Source: Hoylesella saccharolytica JCM 17484
Lineage (GTDB): Bacteria; Bacteroidota; Bacteroidia; Bacteroidales; Bacteroidaceae
Length of the DNA stretch: 64,000 nt
Direction: 5' to 3'
NCBI RefSeq assembly: GCF_000614205.1
Contig: NZ_BAKN01000011.1
Location: 1-64,000 of the forward strand
Under the pieces are notes generated by a model. The model saw nothing but the letters and a program-made list of their open reading frames with translations. It did no database searches and had not been told where the DNA came from. Position 1 is the stretch's first letter; every line of letters begins with the position of its first letter. Position numbers and translations under genes: made by a program. Of the stretch, positions 26,455 through 37,890 are shown one piece after another.

Positions 26455-27885
26455 TCAGGGTTTGTATTCGTAGGCACCGATATCGGGTTTGTTGTCTCTG
26501 GCTACTGCGTTTCGGTCGGTCGGTAGTGCTGTCGCTGGATCAGCTTTGTCGATGGCTGCGCTAGAATTGGATAGACGGAAGTCATACAAAAATGTTTTTT
26601 CGTCTATCAGTACAAAATGCTTTTTACCGGTGTGAAGGGTATCAGCAGGGTTTTCGTACACCACGTTTGTATAACGCAGGCTATCTTCTGTAAGTACCTT
26701 TGGCGTGCGGAGGATGCAGTGATCAAAGCGATAATCGAACGTCAAAGATTTGTTACCTTTATCGCCTGCGAGTACATCGGCGGCATATCCGGTTATCAAT
26801 GTATTAATACATGAGAAACTTTCAAGCGGAAAACGGTTAGCTGTGAGTTGCAGTGCAGAGCCTCGTGCGGCGTCAAAAGGATAAAACTGTGCCAGTGTAC
26901 AGTTATTGAGTGATACCCTTCCGCCATCCAATCGCACGCAATCTTTCAGTGTGTTGCTTATTACGCAGTTATTAATGGTCAGCTTACTGTTAGCGGCAGA
27001 AACTCCAAATCCCTGGCAGTTGTGGATGGAAGAGGCGTTGAGCGTGAGCTTGGTGCGGGTGATATCCGAAGAATCTGCTACAATACCGTCGAAGGTGCTA
27101 TGAATGTCTGCATACGTCAACTTGTTGTCGTAAGATGAAGAATAAAAGCGAATGCCTTTCCATTGACCGCTTACCCGATTGTAGGGAAGCTCTTCAAACA
27201 TTCTGTCAAGTCTGTCGCCGCGTAGCGTAATAGGTGCATCGGGTGTACCTTCGACGAGTAAACGGCCGTAGACATCGATGCTCGCACCGGCGTGAAAATA
27301 CAAGGTGGTACCCCGTGCGATGGTCAGTGTGGCGGTGCTGTCTACCTTGATACCCCCGTAAATGATGATGGGTTGGGTGGAAGAAAGAACTGAGTCGGTG
27401 GTGATGTGCAGGTTGGTGTACGACAAAGCGTTCCACGTATATGCCTGAAGAAGCACCGTTTGTTGTTTGTTGCTTTCTAAAGTAAAAGTTAATTGGTCTT
27501 CCAACAGACGGATATTATTGGTAGGATTGATGGGTGAAGTAAGTTCTACGAAAACCCGAATGCTATCGTTTTTATACAGTTCGATGTCTGAAGTTCGAAA
27601 GCCGGTTGTGTTGCTGAGATCACTCCCGTTGACATTAACTCTGAAACCGTTTTGATTTCCACCTTCCAACCTTACGTTTTGCAGTCGTAAGTCTGCGCCT
27701 GAACGGTTGTAAACCCAAAAACTTCGAGTGGATGACGGAACGTTTGAGAAGACCGTATCCAGCTTTATCGTATCGGCTGAAAACGACAGAGTATGTCGCG
27801 AGGATACTGAAAAACTGTCTTCATCGCTGCATGATTGGAGGGTGAAGAGTGAGATAACGAAGCATATAAATAGGTTCAGTCGCAT
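26455..27885 (-). CDS. Beta-helix lipoprotein (choice-of-anchor Q type)
   Basis: A 476-residue lipoprotein (signal 1-18, lipobox LQSC). Residues 30-150 form an Ig-like region (HTLSFSADTIKLDTVFSNV, RSFWVYNRSGADLRLQNV). From about 160 comes a right-handed parallel beta-helix, seen in ITLRGDRLDRMFEELPYN, GQWKGIRFYSSSYDNKLTYA and a row of N/C-rich rungs (INNCVISNTLKDCVRLDGG, LNNCTLAQF). The end, TDRNAVARDNKPDIGAYEY, is the closing motif of choice-of-anchor Q proteins. It is probably an outer-membrane surface protein; the ligand is unknown. The gene lies between rho and cdd on the same strand. Confidence 0.85.
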   Translation of the reverse strand: MRLNLFICFVISLFTLQSCSDEDSFSVSSRHTLSFSADTIKLDTVFSNVPSSTRSFWVYNRSGADLRLQNVRLEGGNQNGFRVNVNGSDLSNTTGFRTSDIELYKNDSIRVFVELTSPINPTNNIRLLEDQLTFTLESNKQQTVLLQAYTWNALSYTNLHITTDSVLSSTQPIIIYGGIKVDSTATLTIARGTTLYFHAGASIDVYGRLLVEGTPDAPITLRGDRLDRMFEELPYNRVSGQWKGIRFYSSSYDNKLTYADIHSTFDGIVADSSDITRTKLTLNASSIHNCQGFGVSAANSKLTINNCVISNTLKDCVRLDGGRVSLNNCTLAQFYPFDAARGSALQLTANRFPLESFSCINTLITGYAADVLAGDKGNKSLTFDYRFDHCILRTPKVLTEDSLRYTNVVYENPADTLHTGKKHFVLIDEKTFLYDFRLSNSSAAIDKADPATALPTDRNAVARDNKPDIGAYEYKP

Positions 27886-27957
27886 ATTTTATTAACGGTG
27901 TTGGTGGCAGAATATTATATCAATGGCGGTGGGACATTATACTGTAAGTAATAAAAG

Positions 27958-28001
27958 TAAAAAAAGCAGGAAGAAAAGCAATGTTTTCTTCCTGCCTTTT
28001 T
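27958..28001. terminator. Bidirectional terminator after rho
   Basis: GCAGGAAGAAAA (27966-27977) pairs perfectly with TTTTCTTCCTGC (27984-27995), loop GCAATG, with T runs on both strands. It lies about 85 bp past the rho stop. Confidence 0.85.
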
Positions 28002-28086
28002 GTATTGAATATTTTAGAGGATGAAGCTGTTAGGACTCCATTATCCCCTTCTTTACTTCTTCATTTTTATTTTTTTACCGATTCAA

Positions 28087-30081
28087 TCAGGAGTTCATGG
28101 AAAGCAAGAACTCGTCATTATTTTTGGTGTGGATAATGCGATCGTGTATCACATTCATGGCCTCGATAGAGTTCATGTCTGATATATACTTGCGTAAAAC
28201 CCACATTCGGTCGAGTGTAGTTTTGTCTTGCAGTAAGTCATCACGCCTTGTACTCGATGCCACAAGGTTTACGGCAGGGAATATACGCTTGTTGCTTAGT
28301 GAGCGATCGAGCTGTAATTCCATATTACCCGTACCCTTAAACTCTTCGAATATCACCTCGTCCATCTTGCTACCTGTATCGATTAGTGCAGTGGCAATAA
28401 TGGTTAGCGAGCCTCCGCCTTCGACATTTCGGGCGGCACCAAAGAACCTTTTGGGCTTCTGTAAAGCATTGGCATCTACACCACCTGTAAGAATCTTACC
28501 GCTTGCAGGGCTTACAGTGTTATAAGCACGTGCTAAACGTGTAATTGAGTCAAGGAAAATCACGACATCGTGACCCGATTCTACCATTCGTTTTGCCTTT
28601 TCAAGCACAATGCCCGCTATCTTTACGTGGCGTTCGGCAGGCTCATCGAAGGTCGAGGCAATTACTTCCGCATTTACTGTTCGTGCCATATCGGTCACCT
28701 CTTCAGGACGCTCATCTATCAATAACATCATCAGATAAGCCTCAGGATGATTTGCAGCAATAGCGTTGGCAATATTTTTCATCAGTATGGTTTTACCCGT
28801 TTTGGGTTGTGCTACAATCAAAGCACGTTGTCCTTTACCGATAGGTGAGAACAAATCGACAATTCTTGTAGAGAGATTGGTGGTTGCAGGGTCTCCACAA
28901 AGAGTGAATTTTTCTTCCGGGAAGAGTGGAGTGAGGTGCTCAAAGGGTATTCTGTCACGAACTTCGGAAGGTATTCTGCCGTTGATTTTCTCAACGCTGG
29001 TAAGGGGAAAATATTTCTCTCCCTCGTGTGGCGGACGTACTTTGCAAAGCAGTACATCGCCCGTTTTTAATCCGTATTTTTTTATTTGCGCTGTTGAAAC
29101 ATAGACATCATCGGGCGATGACAGATAGTTGTAATCGCTTGAGCGAAGAAAACCGTAACCATCGGGCATAATTTCGAGTACCCCATTGGCATCGATGAGA
29201 TCTGCAAACTCATATTGTGGGGCTTCTTCCTGTGTAAAATTCTGTTGCTGATAAGAAGAAGTAGGCACGCCGCTTGTGGGGTTATCGAACATATCGTAGC
29301 TGGGTAATGCTCCTTGATCTTCGATGGGTAAGTCAACAACAGTAATGAAATCGGTTCCGTCGGCAGGATCTTCTTCCCAATAACCCGAGTTCATTGGGGG
29401 GGTATTAGGCTCTTCCATGTGTTCTCCGTTATGTGCATTGATCTTCTCTTGAAGTTGTGCAATGAGGTCTGAAGCCTGTTCGTCGGTGTGTTCCGGTGTT
29501 TCCTGCTGATAGGAAAAATCAGCCTCAGGAACTACGCTTTCTTCCGTCTGTTCTTTTGTTTCAGTAGCTTGCAGAGTTTCTGCAGATTCTGTTCCCACAG
29601 GTTCTTCTACTGTTTTCTTTTTTCTTCCCCGTGTTGTTTTGGGAGCTTCTTTCGGTTCTTCAACCGTTTCTTTTGCGGTTTCAGCGATCGTTTCTTTTTC
29701 TTCTTCTTTCTTTGTTTTTCGTGTTCGGCGTTTGGGTTGATCTTTTTCCTCCTCTTTGGGAGCCTCTTCCGTAACCGATTCTACATTTTCGTCCTTGAAA
29801 AGGTTAGGATGTTCGCTTGCTGCTTTTTTACTCTTCGTGTCGAGGTTTGCTCCCTCTTTTCCCTTAACAGAGTAAACTTTGTCAGTGTCTTTTTTGACAA
29901 TTCTGGTACGGCGTTTCTTCTGTCCCAGCGGATTTTTATTTCCTTCGTCGATAGCCTGCTTATCTAATATGGAGTAAACTAAGTCTTCTGTGTTTTTACC
30001 ATTTATCTCAGCACCAAGTGTTTTTGCAATGTTTTCCAGTTCGGAAATTTCTTTTGATAATAGTTCTTCTTTGCTATACAT
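28087..30081 (-). CDS. rho: Transcription termination factor Rho
   Basis: I start the gene at the ATG at 30081 ([19 protein letters not shown]), giving 664 residues; the frame stays open further upstream but that part is not Rho-like. Order: SAP-like N-terminal helices (1-45), a long charged insert (about 50-250) rich in Lys, Glu and Pro with RRTRK and RGRKKK patches, the cold-shock RNA-binding domain ([19 protein letters not shown]), then the RecA-like motor with Walker A ([15 protein letters not shown]), Walker B ([16 protein letters not shown]) and the R-loop [20 protein letters not shown]. The insert is usual for Bacteroidetes Rho and may drive RNA binding or condensation. Rho ends transcripts in an ATP-dependent way. 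Confidence 0.97.
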   Translation of the reverse strand: MYSKEELLSKEISELENIAKTLGAEINGKNTEDLVYSILDKQAIDEGNKNPLGQKKRRTRIVKKDTDKVYSVKGKEGANLDTKSKKAASEHPNLFKDENVESVTEEAPKEEEKDQPKRRTRKTKKEEEKETIAETAKETVEEPKEAPKTTRGRKKKTVEEPVGTESAETLQATETKEQTEESVVPEADFSYQQETPEHTDEQASDLIAQLQEKINAHNGEHMEEPNTPPMNSGYWEEDPADGTDFITVVDLPIEDQGALPSYDMFDNPTSGVPTSSYQQQNFTQEEAPQYEFADLIDANGVLEIMPDGYGFLRSSDYNYLSSPDDVYVSTAQIKKYGLKTGDVLLCKVRPPHEGEKYFPLTSVEKINGRIPSEVRDRIPFEHLTPLFPEEKFTLCGDPATTNLSTRIVDLFSPIGKGQRALIVAQPKTGKTILMKNIANAIAANHPEAYLMMLLIDERPEEVTDMARTVNAEVIASTFDEPAERHVKIAGIVLEKAKRMVESGHDVVIFLDSITRLARAYNTVSPASGKILTGGVDANALQKPKRFFGAARNVEGGGSLTIIATALIDTGSKMDEVIFEEFKGTGNMELQLDRSLSNKRIFPAVNLVASSTRRDDLLQDKTTLDRMWVLRKYISDMNSIEAMNVIHDRIIHTKNNDEFLLSMNS

Positions 30082-30160
30082 ACTGTATATCTTAATAAAT
30101 AAAGTAAGTTTTGATTGTAATAAAAGTGCTTCAAGAATAGAAACACGTGAATAACGGGTG

Positions 30161-30168
30161 CAAAAGTA
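30161..30168 (-). promoter_or_regulatory. Probable -7 element for rho
   Basis: The minus strand reads TACTTTTG about 80 bp before the rho ATG. No convincing -33 element is present. Confidence 0.4.
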
Positions 30169-30291
30169 ATGAAAAAATATGATATATAAAATGCATAATA
30201 CCATATTTTGTTTGGTATAAAAGTTAAATTTGTGTGAAAAACATACTCTTTGGCTTGTTTTACTCTATTGAAATGAAGAAAGGGGAAAGTA

Positions 30292-30334
30292 AAAGAAAAA
30301 TGGAAATGCTGATAGTTTATCGGCATTTCCATTT
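30292..30334 (-). terminator. Terminator after uvrA
   Basis: AAATGGAAATGC (30298-30309) pairs with GCATTTCCATTT (30323-30334), a perfect 12-bp stem, followed on the minus strand by TTCTTTT. It lies about 110 bp past the uvrA stop. Confidence 0.7.
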
Positions 30335-30444
30335 CAAATTATTTGTTTTTGTACTTCGTTATATAGGGTAAAATCATAATGAACAGTACGTATAATTTTA
30401 TGTTCTATCTATCTATGCACAAGTCTCAATTGTTGGCCGGATGA

Positions 30445-33273
30445 TTACAAATCCTCCAGTTCGCGCTTTAAAAATTGAGGGGTGAAGCCTTTTTTGCTCC
30501 GTGCTACTTCTTCGGGGGTACCTGTTGAAAGCACGGAGCCACCACCGCGTCCACCTTCAGGGCCCATGTCGATGATGTGATCAGCCAGTTTGATCACATC
30601 AAGGTTGTGCTCAATGATAACGACTGTGTTGCCGCGATTTACCAGCCGCTGCAGTACGCTCATAAGAATGCGGATATCTTCGAAATGTAATCCGGTAGTG
30701 GGTTCGTCGAGGATGTAGAGTGTTTTACCCGTGTCGCGCTTGCTTAGTTCAGTGGCAAGCTTTACCCGTTGGCTCTCACCGCCCGACAAAGTGGTAGAAG
30801 GTTGCCCCAGTTTGATGTAGCCCAGACCGACGTCTTGAATCGTTTTGATTTTCTGCAAGATGTTGGGAACGTTCTCGAAAAATTCTACCGCTTGATTGAT
30901 TGTCATGTCGAGCACGTCGGCAATATTCTTTCCCTTGTAACGTACCTCGAGCGTTTCGCGGTTGTAACGTTTGCCATGACACACTTCGCAGGGTACCATC
31001 ACATCGGGTAGCACGTTCATTTCGATGGTTTTGTAACCGTTACCAGAGCATTCTTCACAGCGGCCACCCTTCACGTTGAACGAAAATCGGCCGGGTTTGT
31101 AGCCGCGTATCATGGCTTCGGGCAGATTAACGAAGAGATTGCGAATATCGTTGAACACGCCAGTGTAGGTGGCAGGGTTGGAACGAGGTGTGCGCCCAAG
31201 TGGTGATTGGTCCACGTTAACGACCTTGTCGACGTTGTCGACACCTTCGACTGATGTATAGGGCATGGGCTTTTTAAGCGATCGGTAGAAATGTTGCGAC
31301 AGAATGGGTTGCAGCGTTTCGTTGATGAGGGTGGATTTGCCCGATCCGCTGACGCCTGTGATAACGATGAGCTTACCTAACGGAAACTCTACATCAACAT
31401 CTTTGAGGTTATTTCCTTTGGCGCCGCGTATCCAAATGCTTTTACCGTTACCTTTGCGTCGCGCTTCGGGTAGTTCGATGCGCATTCTCCCATTGAGATA
31501 ATTCGCCGTGATAGTCTGCGTTTTCAGCATCTTTTTAGGTGTACCTTGAAACACCACTTCGCCACCTTTGCGACCGGCTTTGGGCCCGATGTCGATAACG
31601 TAGTCGGCTGCCAGCATCATATCTTTGTCATGTTCGACAACGATAACGGTGTTACCCAAGTTGCGCAACTCTTTGAGTGAGGCAATGAGGCGCTCGTTAT
31701 CGCGTTGATGTAGTCCGATGCTGGGTTCGTCAAGAATATAAAGCACATTGACCAATTGTGAACCGATTTGTGTGGCAAGGCGAATGCGTTGGCTCTCTCC
31801 GCCCGAGAGTGAGACCGACTGGCGGTTGAGTGTGAGATATTCGAGACCCACTTCGAGGAGAAAACTGACACGTGTGCGGATTTCTTTCAGAATTTCAGTA
31901 GCTATTTTGCGACCCTTGCTGTCGAGGTGTTCTTCCACTTGGTCAAGCCATTGACGCAGGTCGGCGATATCCATGTTGGCAAGTTCGGCAATGTTCTTGT
32001 CCCAGATTTTGAATGAGAGCGACTCGCGTTTGAGCTTTTGCCCATGACACTCGGGGCATTCACAGGTGGCGAGAAACTGATCGGCCCATTTCTGACTGGC
32101 TGCCGAGTCGTCGTTTTCCATCACACTGCGCAAATATTTTATCAGTCCGTCATAGGTGCTGAAGAAGTCGCTTGACGTGCGGATGAGGTCTTTCGAAATC
32201 TTTACCCGTTCCATCGAACCGTACAGAATTTCGTCCATCGCCTCGGTGGGAATCTCCTTTACGGGTGTTTTAACGTCACAGTCGTATTTGTGCAACAATG
32301 AGTCAATCTGCCAGAAGATCATCTGGTTTTTATGCTTGCCCAATGGTATAATAGCTCCATCGTAGATGCTTTGCGTGTTATCAGGAATTACTTTCGTTAG
32401 GTCAATCTCGTTGACGTAGCCCAAACCTTTGCACTTAGGACACGCTCCTTCGGGTGAGTTGAACGAGAAGTTGTTGGGTGCGGGTTCGGGATAAGAGATG
32501 CCCGTTGTGGGACACATCAGGCGTTTGGAAAAGTTCTTCAGCTCGTCAGTATCCTTGTCGTATATCATAATCACACCGTCGCCCTGTTTCATCGCTGTCT
32601 GAATAGTCTTCTTAAGACGCTCGTCGTCTTTATTTTGCACCTTCAGCTTGTCAATCACCACTTCGATGTTGTGGTTTTTGTAGCGGTCTACTTTCATACC
32701 GCGCGTGATTTCGAGTATTTCGCCGTCCACCCGCACGTAGAGATACCCTTTTCTGCGCATACTCTCGAATAGTTCACGATAATGCCCTTTACGCTGATGA
32801 ACCAGTGGAGCGAGGATGTAAATGCGGCGGTCGGCATAGCGGTCGAGAATCATTTCGATAACTTTCTCTTCCGTATATTTTACCATTTTTTCGCCTGTTG
32901 CATAGCTGTAAGCCGTTCCGGCGCGTGCGTAGAGTAGACGAAGATAATCGTAAATTTCGGTGGTGGTACCCACGGTAGAGCGTGGATTTTTATTGGTGGT
33001 TTTTTGTTCGATGCTGATAACGGGGCTCAATCCCGTAATCTTGTCGACATCAGGACGTTCCATGTTGCCCAGAAAATTTCGGGCGTAGGCGGAGAATGTT
33101 TCCATATAGCGTCGCTGCCCTTCGGCAAAAATGGTATCGAACGCCAGCGATGACTTGCCCGAACCAGATAACCCCGTTATTACCGTCATGCTGTTACGGG
33201 GAATTTCTACATCTACGTTCTTCAAGTTGTGAACGCGTGCACCCCATACATTTATTTTTTCTTCTTGTTTCAT
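30445..33273 (-). CDS. uvrA: Excinuclease ABC subunit A
   Basis: A 942-residue damage-recognition ATPase of nucleotide excision repair, full length. It has two ABC modules: Walker [17 protein letters not shown] (about 32) and [15 protein letters not shown] (about 640), signatures [14 protein letters not shown] and [14 protein letters not shown], and Walker [12 protein letters not shown] and [11 protein letters not shown]. The second zinc motif is [10 protein letters not shown] and [10 protein letters not shown]; the first module has CPTTG and CPKCKGLGY. UvrB and UvrC are not in this window. Its start is 61 bp after the T9SS type B protein gene on the same strand. Confidence 0.99.
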   Translation of the reverse strand: MKQEEKINVWGARVHNLKNVDVEIPRNSMTVITGLSGSGKSSLAFDTIFAEGQRRYMETFSAYARNFLGNMERPDVDKITGLSPVISIEQKTTNKNPRSTVGTTTEIYDYLRLLYARAGTAYSYATGEKMVKYTEEKVIEMILDRYADRRIYILAPLVHQRKGHYRELFESMRRKGYLYVRVDGEILEITRGMKVDRYKNHNIEVVIDKLKVQNKDDERLKKTIQTAMKQGDGVIMIYDKDTDELKNFSKRLMCPTTGISYPEPAPNNFSFNSPEGACPKCKGLGYVNEIDLTKVIPDNTQSIYDGAIIPLGKHKNQMIFWQIDSLLHKYDCDVKTPVKEIPTEAMDEILYGSMERVKISKDLIRTSSDFFSTYDGLIKYLRSVMENDDSAASQKWADQFLATCECPECHGQKLKRESLSFKIWDKNIAELANMDIADLRQWLDQVEEHLDSKGRKIATEILKEIRTRVSFLLEVGLEYLTLNRQSVSLSGGESQRIRLATQIGSQLVNVLYILDEPSIGLHQRDNERLIASLKELRNLGNTVIVVEHDKDMMLAADYVIDIGPKAGRKGGEVVFQGTPKKMLKTQTITANYLNGRMRIELPEARRKGNGKSIWIRGAKGNNLKDVDVEFPLGKLIVITGVSGSGKSTLINETLQPILSQHFYRSLKKPMPYTSVEGVDNVDKVVNVDQSPLGRTPRSNPATYTGVFNDIRNLFVNLPEAMIRGYKPGRFSFNVKGGRCEECSGNGYKTIEMNVLPDVMVPCEVCHGKRYNRETLEVRYKGKNIADVLDMTINQAVEFFENVPNILQKIKTIQDVGLGYIKLGQPSTTLSGGESQRVKLATELSKRDTGKTLYILDEPTTGLHFEDIRILMSVLQRLVNRGNTVVIIEHNLDVIKLADHIIDMGPEGGRGGGSVLSTGTPEEVARSKKGFTPQFLKRELEDL

Positions 33274-33334
33274 TATTTTTTCTGATAAGTTCCGCAGAGC
33301 CTGTTATCCCTCGTTGCTAATGCTTTGCGGTGAG

Positions 33335-34024
33335 TTATTCGGTGTAGCTACGCAGCAAATTCACGTCACGCCTGATGTTAAATACTCTGCCATCGGCTCC
33401 CCGTGCATTAACCAGTACAAAATAGACACCCTCTTTTACATCCTTTCCGTTGAATCGTCCGTCCCATCCGCCTGTCGGGTCGGTCCATTCATACAGTTTT
33501 TGTCCCCAGCGGTTAAAGATGTACGCCCGAAACTCTACCAGCGACCGATAGCCATCTTTGGCTTTATAGACATCGTTGATGCCGTCGCCATTGGGCGAAA
33601 AAGCGTTAGGCATTTCGAGTTTGCTTTCTGAAATTGCTACACGGATGGGGTCTGCCGAGGCCCAATACTCTTGTGTATAACGAATTGTATCGGTGCCTTG
33701 CACGAAAGTGGCGTATAGTTCAATAAGGTGTGTGCCCGTTGTGGCGAATGTGTATTCGGTGTCTTTTTCGTAACGAATGAGATAAGGAAACTGCTGTTTG
33801 CCCTGCATATAAAAGTGCCATTCGTAATAAGCCGTCCACCCGTCGGCGTGCTCGGTATTGGCCTCAAATCGTGCTCTGAGCGGAGCCGAACCGGAGTAAT
33901 TGTTGTTTTGTTCTTCTCCGTTTTCGCCCCAAAAGGTGGCTAATGGATTAATTGTGGGTGCGGTTTGTGCAAAAGCCTGAATTCCAAATGTCCATGCAAG
34001 GATAATGGCACTGATATATTTCAT
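33335..34024 (-). CDS. Secreted protein with T9SS type B (gliding-associated) C-terminal domain
   Basis: From the ATG at 34024 the protein has 229 residues with a signal peptide (ending IQAFAQ, about 20). Residues 25-140 contain PKD-like elements (TEYTFATTGTHLIELYATF). Residues 145-229 are a type B T9SS domain: EMPNAFSPNGDGINDVY, FRAYIFNRWGQKLYEW, DPTGGWDGRFNGKDVKEGVY and a short final strand. Such tails direct export by T9SS and are common in surface proteins of gliding and non-gliding Bacteroidota. Length is short for such cargo, so little passenger remains. It precedes uvrA by 61 bp. Function unknown. Confidence 0.88.
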   Translation of the reverse strand: MKYISAIILAWTFGIQAFAQTAPTINPLATFWGENGEEQNNNYSGSAPLRARFEANTEHADGWTAYYEWHFYMQGKQQFPYLIRYEKDTEYTFATTGTHLIELYATFVQGTDTIRYTQEYWASADPIRVAISESKLEMPNAFSPNGDGINDVYKAKDGYRSLVEFRAYIFNRWGQKLYEWTDPTGGWDGRFNGKDVKEGVYFVLVNARGADGRVFNIRRDVNLLRSYTE

Positions 34025-34397
34025 TTTCTTTACCTTAAGTAAGTATGATATGCGATAATCTTGCAAAGGTACACAAATAACTTGATTTCTTTTTACTTTT
34101 CTTATCTACTGCGGATATTTACCTCGCTTTTGCGTTTATTCCGAAAATCATTTCAGAACTTATTATATTCTAAGTCGCTTGAGGAAGTAATGGAAGAAGA
34201 CGAAGATGTAGTGGTGCCATTTTCTTTAGACATCGATACAAAATAAAAAGCGGTTACTGTTTTGGTGAAACTATAGGAAACCTACCCCAAAAGTCAACGA
34301 ATTGCATGTTCGGGGGCGGATGCTTGGAAAAAGAGGTGAAACTAAGAGGATCTGATAAAGGGAATTGTAAAGGTGAAAGGATATCCACTGCATCTTT
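34025..34397. other. Intergenic region before the T9SS type B gene
   Basis: 373 bp between folA and the secreted-protein gene. A -7 element TACCTTTG lies on the minus strand at 34064-34071, serving the type B gene. Nothing else is recognised; a 61-codon plus-strand frame here overlaps the promoter and is not accepted. Confidence 0.5.
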
Positions 34398-34891
34398 TCA
34401 CCTTTCAATGGTTCGTATGTAGTTGACAAAGGCGTAATCGTAATTGTGGCGTTCATCTCTAGGGTGCGCTTCACGATAAACTTCTGTCCAGTTGCTGTAA
34501 TCGGGGAAGAAAGCATCGGCGGCAATGGGGGTGTTGGCTATCTCAGTGAGATAAAGCGTGAGGCAAGATTGATGGCGTGGCGGTAAACGTGTGCTCCACC
34601 GATGATAAACACTTCTTCGTCGGCGTGGCAGCTGGCGAGCGCATCTTCAAGCGAGCGGTAACATTCACAGCCGGGAAAATCGATTTGCGTACTGCTTAAA
34701 ACAACGTTGCGACGGTTGGGTAAGGCTCCTTTGGGCAGTGACTCGAAGGTTTTTCGACCCATTATGATGGTGTGGCCCGTGGTAAGTTTCTTAAAACGCT
34801 TTAAATCGTTGGGTAGCCAGTATAAAAGTTGGTTTTGGTAACCGATGGCACGGTTGTGGGCTACGGCGGCTATGATGCTGATGGTTGTCAT
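34398..34891 (-). pseudogene. folA: Dihydrofolate reductase, frameshifted as read
   Basis: The start at 34891 gives TTISIIAAVAHNRAIGYQNQ, then WLPNDLKRFKKLTTGH, IIMGRKTFESLP and EEVFIIGGAHVYRHAI, all DHFR motifs including the active-site region and NADPH loop. The frame breaks near 34556. Adding one base (GGC read as GC on the plus strand) restores ASRLYLTEIANTPIAADAFF and the C-terminal FFPDYSNWTEVYREAHPR up to a TGA at 34398, about 164 residues, the family length. DHFR regenerates tetrahydrofolate used by the thymidylate synthase encoded 13 bp upstream. The break matches the artefact pattern in this window. Confidence 0.9.
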
Positions 34892-34904
34892 GTGTGTGGA
34901 GGCT

Positions 34905-35699
34905 TTAAACCGAAACGTCAGCCTTGATGTGTGGCCAGGCATCGTAATTTTCGAGTGAGAAATCTTCAAATTGGAATGAAAAAAGGTCGGTTATGTCGGG
35001 ATTCAAACGCATCACGGGCAGAGAACGAGGTGTTCGGCTAAGTTGCAGTCGGGCTTGGTCGAGGTGGTTAAGGTAGAGGTGCGTGTCGCCAGTGGTGTGG
35101 ATAAAGTCGCCGGGTTGCAGGTGGTTTACTTGTGCCATCATCAGCAGTAAAAGAGCGTAAGAGGCTATGTTAAAGGGCACACCGAGAAAGGTGTCGGCAG
35201 AACGTTGGTAAAGTTGCAAGCTGAGCCTGCCATTGGCTACGTAAAACTGAAATAGGCAGTGGCAGGGTGGTAGTGCCATTTGTTCTACTTCGGCTACATT
35301 CCATGCACTGACCATCATTCGGCGCGAATCGGGATGGTGCTTGATGAGATTGAGCACGTTTTGTATCTGGTCGATGGTACCTCCATTGTAGTTAGGCCAC
35401 GACCGCCACTGATGCCCGTAGACCGGACCGAGTTCTCCGTTTTCGTCGGCCCATTCGTTCCAAATTCGTACACCATTTTCCTGTAAATATCTGACGTTGG
35501 TGTCACCTTTGAGAAACCACAATAGCTCATGAATGATAGATTTGAGGTGCAGCTTCTTGGTGGTGAGCAGCGGAAAACCTTCTTGCAGGTTAAATCGCAT
35601 CTGATGCCCGAAAATACTCAGCGTACCGGTTCCTGTTCGGTCTTCTTTCTTTACACCTTCTGTAAGAATGCGGTTTAATAAGTCTTGATATTGTTTCAT
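34905..35699 (-). CDS. thyA: Thymidylate synthase
   Basis: A 264-residue enzyme (start ATG at 35699, [15 protein letters not shown]), the same length as the E. coli protein. It methylates dUMP with methylene-tetrahydrofolate. Motifs are [18 protein letters not shown], the catalytic Cys in [30 protein letters not shown] for dUMP binding and the C-terminal HIKADVSV. Its ATG overlaps the TGA of the upstream rRNA methyltransferase by 4 bp, and folA follows after 13 bp, so a three-gene operon is likely. The DHFR partner supplies tetrahydrofolate. Confidence 0.98.
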   Translation of the reverse strand: MKQYQDLLNRILTEGVKKEDRTGTGTLSIFGHQMRFNLQEGFPLLTTKKLHLKSIIHELLWFLKGDTNVRYLQENGVRIWNEWADENGELGPVYGHQWRSWPNYNGGTIDQIQNVLNLIKHHPDSRRMMVSAWNVAEVEQMALPPCHCLFQFYVANGRLSLQLYQRSADTFLGVPFNIASYALLLLMMAQVNHLQPGDFIHTTGDTHLYLNHLDQARLQLSRTPRSLPVMRLNPDITDLFSFQFEDFSLENYDAWPHIKADVSV

Positions 35700-37116
35700 A
35701 TTTGTATGATTGTGTTGTTTTCTTCGGGTAGGTACGTACTTTTTATTCGCCACTCCGTTGGATAGAGGTTGTTGGCACGATGCCCAATGTTTTTTTCAAA
35801 TCCCAGTGGAATATTTTGGTATACAAGTAGTATAAAACCTTTGGGTAAATGGGGAGGAAGGAGTACGGCCTCTTTTCGTAGGAATGAAATGGCTTGCGCA
35901 TAGCTGACTTCAAAACATGGGAAAGCTTGTTTATTGAGCAAAATTGATAGCGCCAGCGACTGGTGTGGAATGATGTCTTTCCCTTTGAACGTTGCAAGCA
36001 TAACACCCGCGTGTAGTACCTTCAATGTTTGAGCAGCCCGGCTGTAAACCTCTTTCCAACGATTGGGAATGGCCAAAAGTGTTTCATTATGTTGACACTG
36101 GTCAACGGAACAATGTGGCACAAGCCAATCGGTTATCGAGAGGTAAGGGTTACGCTCATATTTTCTTTTTGTGAGATTTCTTTTTGTGAGATTTCTTTTT
36201 GTTTGATTTTGCGATACGGTTTTTTCCCGCTTTCGCAAAACTGCCATAAACAATCCTTCGCTACGACTTACGCCCGGAATAAAACGGTAAACAGGTAGGG
36301 AAGTTGTAAGCGAGCCAGTGATATGCCAGTCGGCAGTAATATGAACCGGAAGAATTTCTGCATCTAGCTCGCGCAATATCCATTCGATGTTGTCTTCGTT
36401 CTCCTTATTATTAAAGGCGCAGGTGGAATAGACGAGAATACCGCCCGTTTTCAGACAGGGCCAGATATCTCGAACAATCTCTCTTTGTAACTGCCAACAT
36501 TTCTCCACATTTAGCAGACTCCATTCGGCAACAGCATTACTATCCTTTCGAAACATTCCCTCGCCCGAACAAGGTACGTCTGCCAGAATGATGTCAAAAC
36601 TTACTCCTGCTTTCTGATAATCGCGAGGAAGATTGTTAGTGACGATAACATCTGGGTGTCCAAACTTTTGCAAATTCTCGACCAAGATTTGTGCTCGTTG
36701 CCCTACAGGTTCATTGCAAAAGAGCAAACTGTTATCAGGAAGAGCTGCTCGTACTGCAGTAGACTTTCCACCGGGTGCGGCGCAAAGGTCGAGCATTGTA
36801 ACAGGCTGTTTTGTGTCTGTGTATTGATGGATTACCTGATGAACAAGCATCGATGCGGCCTCTTGAACGTAGTATAAGCCATGTGAAATAGCGGGTCGAA
36901 AGTAAAGTTCGGGCGCCGATTGAGATAAAAGCCGTTTTTACACCATGCCACCTGTCTGTCGACTTCGTATATCTTTACACATTTCCTATCGGCTTTGAAA
37001 GGATTGAGCCGGATACTGACAGGAGAAGACTCGTCAAGGGTTGAGAGAAACTTGTTAAATATTTCTTCTCCTAATAAGGGACGAGTGTATGCGATGAACT
37101 CTTCAGGTAGAAGCAT
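35696..37116 (-). pseudogene. NOL1/NOP2/Sun-type rRNA (cytosine-5) methyltransferase, frameshifted as read
   Basis: The reconstructed protein has about 473 residues. The N-terminus (LLPEEFIAYTRPLLG, SSPVSIRLNPFKA) breaks at 36879-36880. Adding one G gives HMGLYYVQEAASMLVHQ and leads into the SAM motif LDLCAAPGGKSTA, then DVPCSGEGMFRKD and VYSTCAFNNKENE with the two catalytic Cys of RsmB/RsmF-type enzymes. The C-terminal third (GRCPHF-less PUA-like part, VPHCSVDQCQHN, GVMLATFKGKDIIPHQSLAL) resembles RsmF. It methylates C5 of a cytosine in 16S rRNA by family analogy. Its stop overlaps the thyA start by 4 bp. Confidence 0.87.
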
Positions 37117-37139
37117 TGTTTTTATCTGTTATGTAGCTG

Positions 37140-37170
37140 CAAAAGTAATTTTTTTTTTATTTCTTTGCAA
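37140..37170 (-). promoter_or_regulatory. Promoter of the methyltransferase-thyA-folA operon
   Basis: On the minus strand TTG (37168-37170), a 20-bp spacer and TACTTTTG (37140-37147), about 25 bp before the first ATG. Confidence 0.6.
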
Positions 37171-37228
37171 CTATATGTCTGTTCGTGGCGTCTTATCCAC
37201 ATTAACAAAACAACTAAAAAAGAAAAAT

Positions 37229-37885
37229 ATGAAATACTACTTTTTTGCAATTTGTATGTTACTTTTCTTAGATGTATCAGAGGCAAATGCGGGTTCTAAA
37301 CACCGCCACACACCGCGAAGTACCAACATGGTAGCAGTTAAAGATACAGCCTTGGCAGGGATAGAAGCCTATTCGGACACAACCGTTGCGACCGTAAAAA
37401 CCACTGCTGATACAGTCAATATCGTCAATACTTCTAGTTCGGGGGAAGGGGCTTTTCACCATTCTGACCCGTTTGATTTTATCAGCGGTATGGTAAAACT
37501 CGGTGACGGCGGTGTCTTTGTCGCTATCTTGTGCATTATGTTTGCTCTTCTGTTCTTGCTTGCGCCTTTTATCGTGGTGGCTATTCTTATTTATTTTCTT
37601 ATCAAGCGCCACAACGACAAGGTTAAACTCACAGAGAAATCCATTGAAACGGGAACTCCTTTGCCGAGTAACGAAAAACTGGGAGGAGCGAAAGATGCCG
37701 ACGAAATTCTCTGGAGAAAGGGAATAAACAATGTGGCCGTAGGGCTGGGATTGGCATTGATGTTTTGGATGTTTGATACCGAAATGCTTGTGGGAATAGG
37801 CCTTCTTATCCTTTGCTACGGATTAGGGCAGATGTATATGGCCCGTAGTTCGGCCAATAAAAAGAATAATCGACAGGATTTCTGA
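37229..37885 (+). CDS. Membrane protein of the sigma-factor cassette (DUF6249-like)
   Basis: The start at the ATG at 37229 gives 218 residues with a signal peptide (MKYYFFAICMLLFLDVSEANA); the frame is open further upstream but that part overlaps the divergent operon. After a Ser/Thr-rich extracytoplasmic stretch come one long membrane segment (about 90-120, VFVAILCIMFALLFLLAPFI), a cytoplasmic loop and a second hydrophobic pair near the end (VGLGLALMFWMFD, MLVGIGLLILCYGLG). It precedes an ECF sigma factor by 5 bp. I think it belongs to DUF6249, a Bacteroidetes family found beside such sigma genes. It may act as a sensor or anti-sigma protein; that is inference. Confidence 0.7.
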   Translation: MKYYFFAICMLLFLDVSEANAGSKHRHTPRSTNMVAVKDTALAGIEAYSDTTVATVKTTADTVNIVNTSSSGEGAFHHSDPFDFISGMVKLGDGGVFVAILCIMFALLFLLAPFIVVAILIYFLIKRHNDKVKLTEKSIETGTPLPSNEKLGGAKDADEILWRKGINNVAVGLGLALMFWMFDTEMLVGIGLLILCYGLGQMYMARSSANKKNNRQDF

Positions 37886-37890
37886 ACTGC

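Noticed and set aside
34061..34246. 61-codon plus-strand frame ending in an acidic stretch
   Set aside because: It starts at TTG inside the -7 promoter element of the opposite gene and resembles no family.
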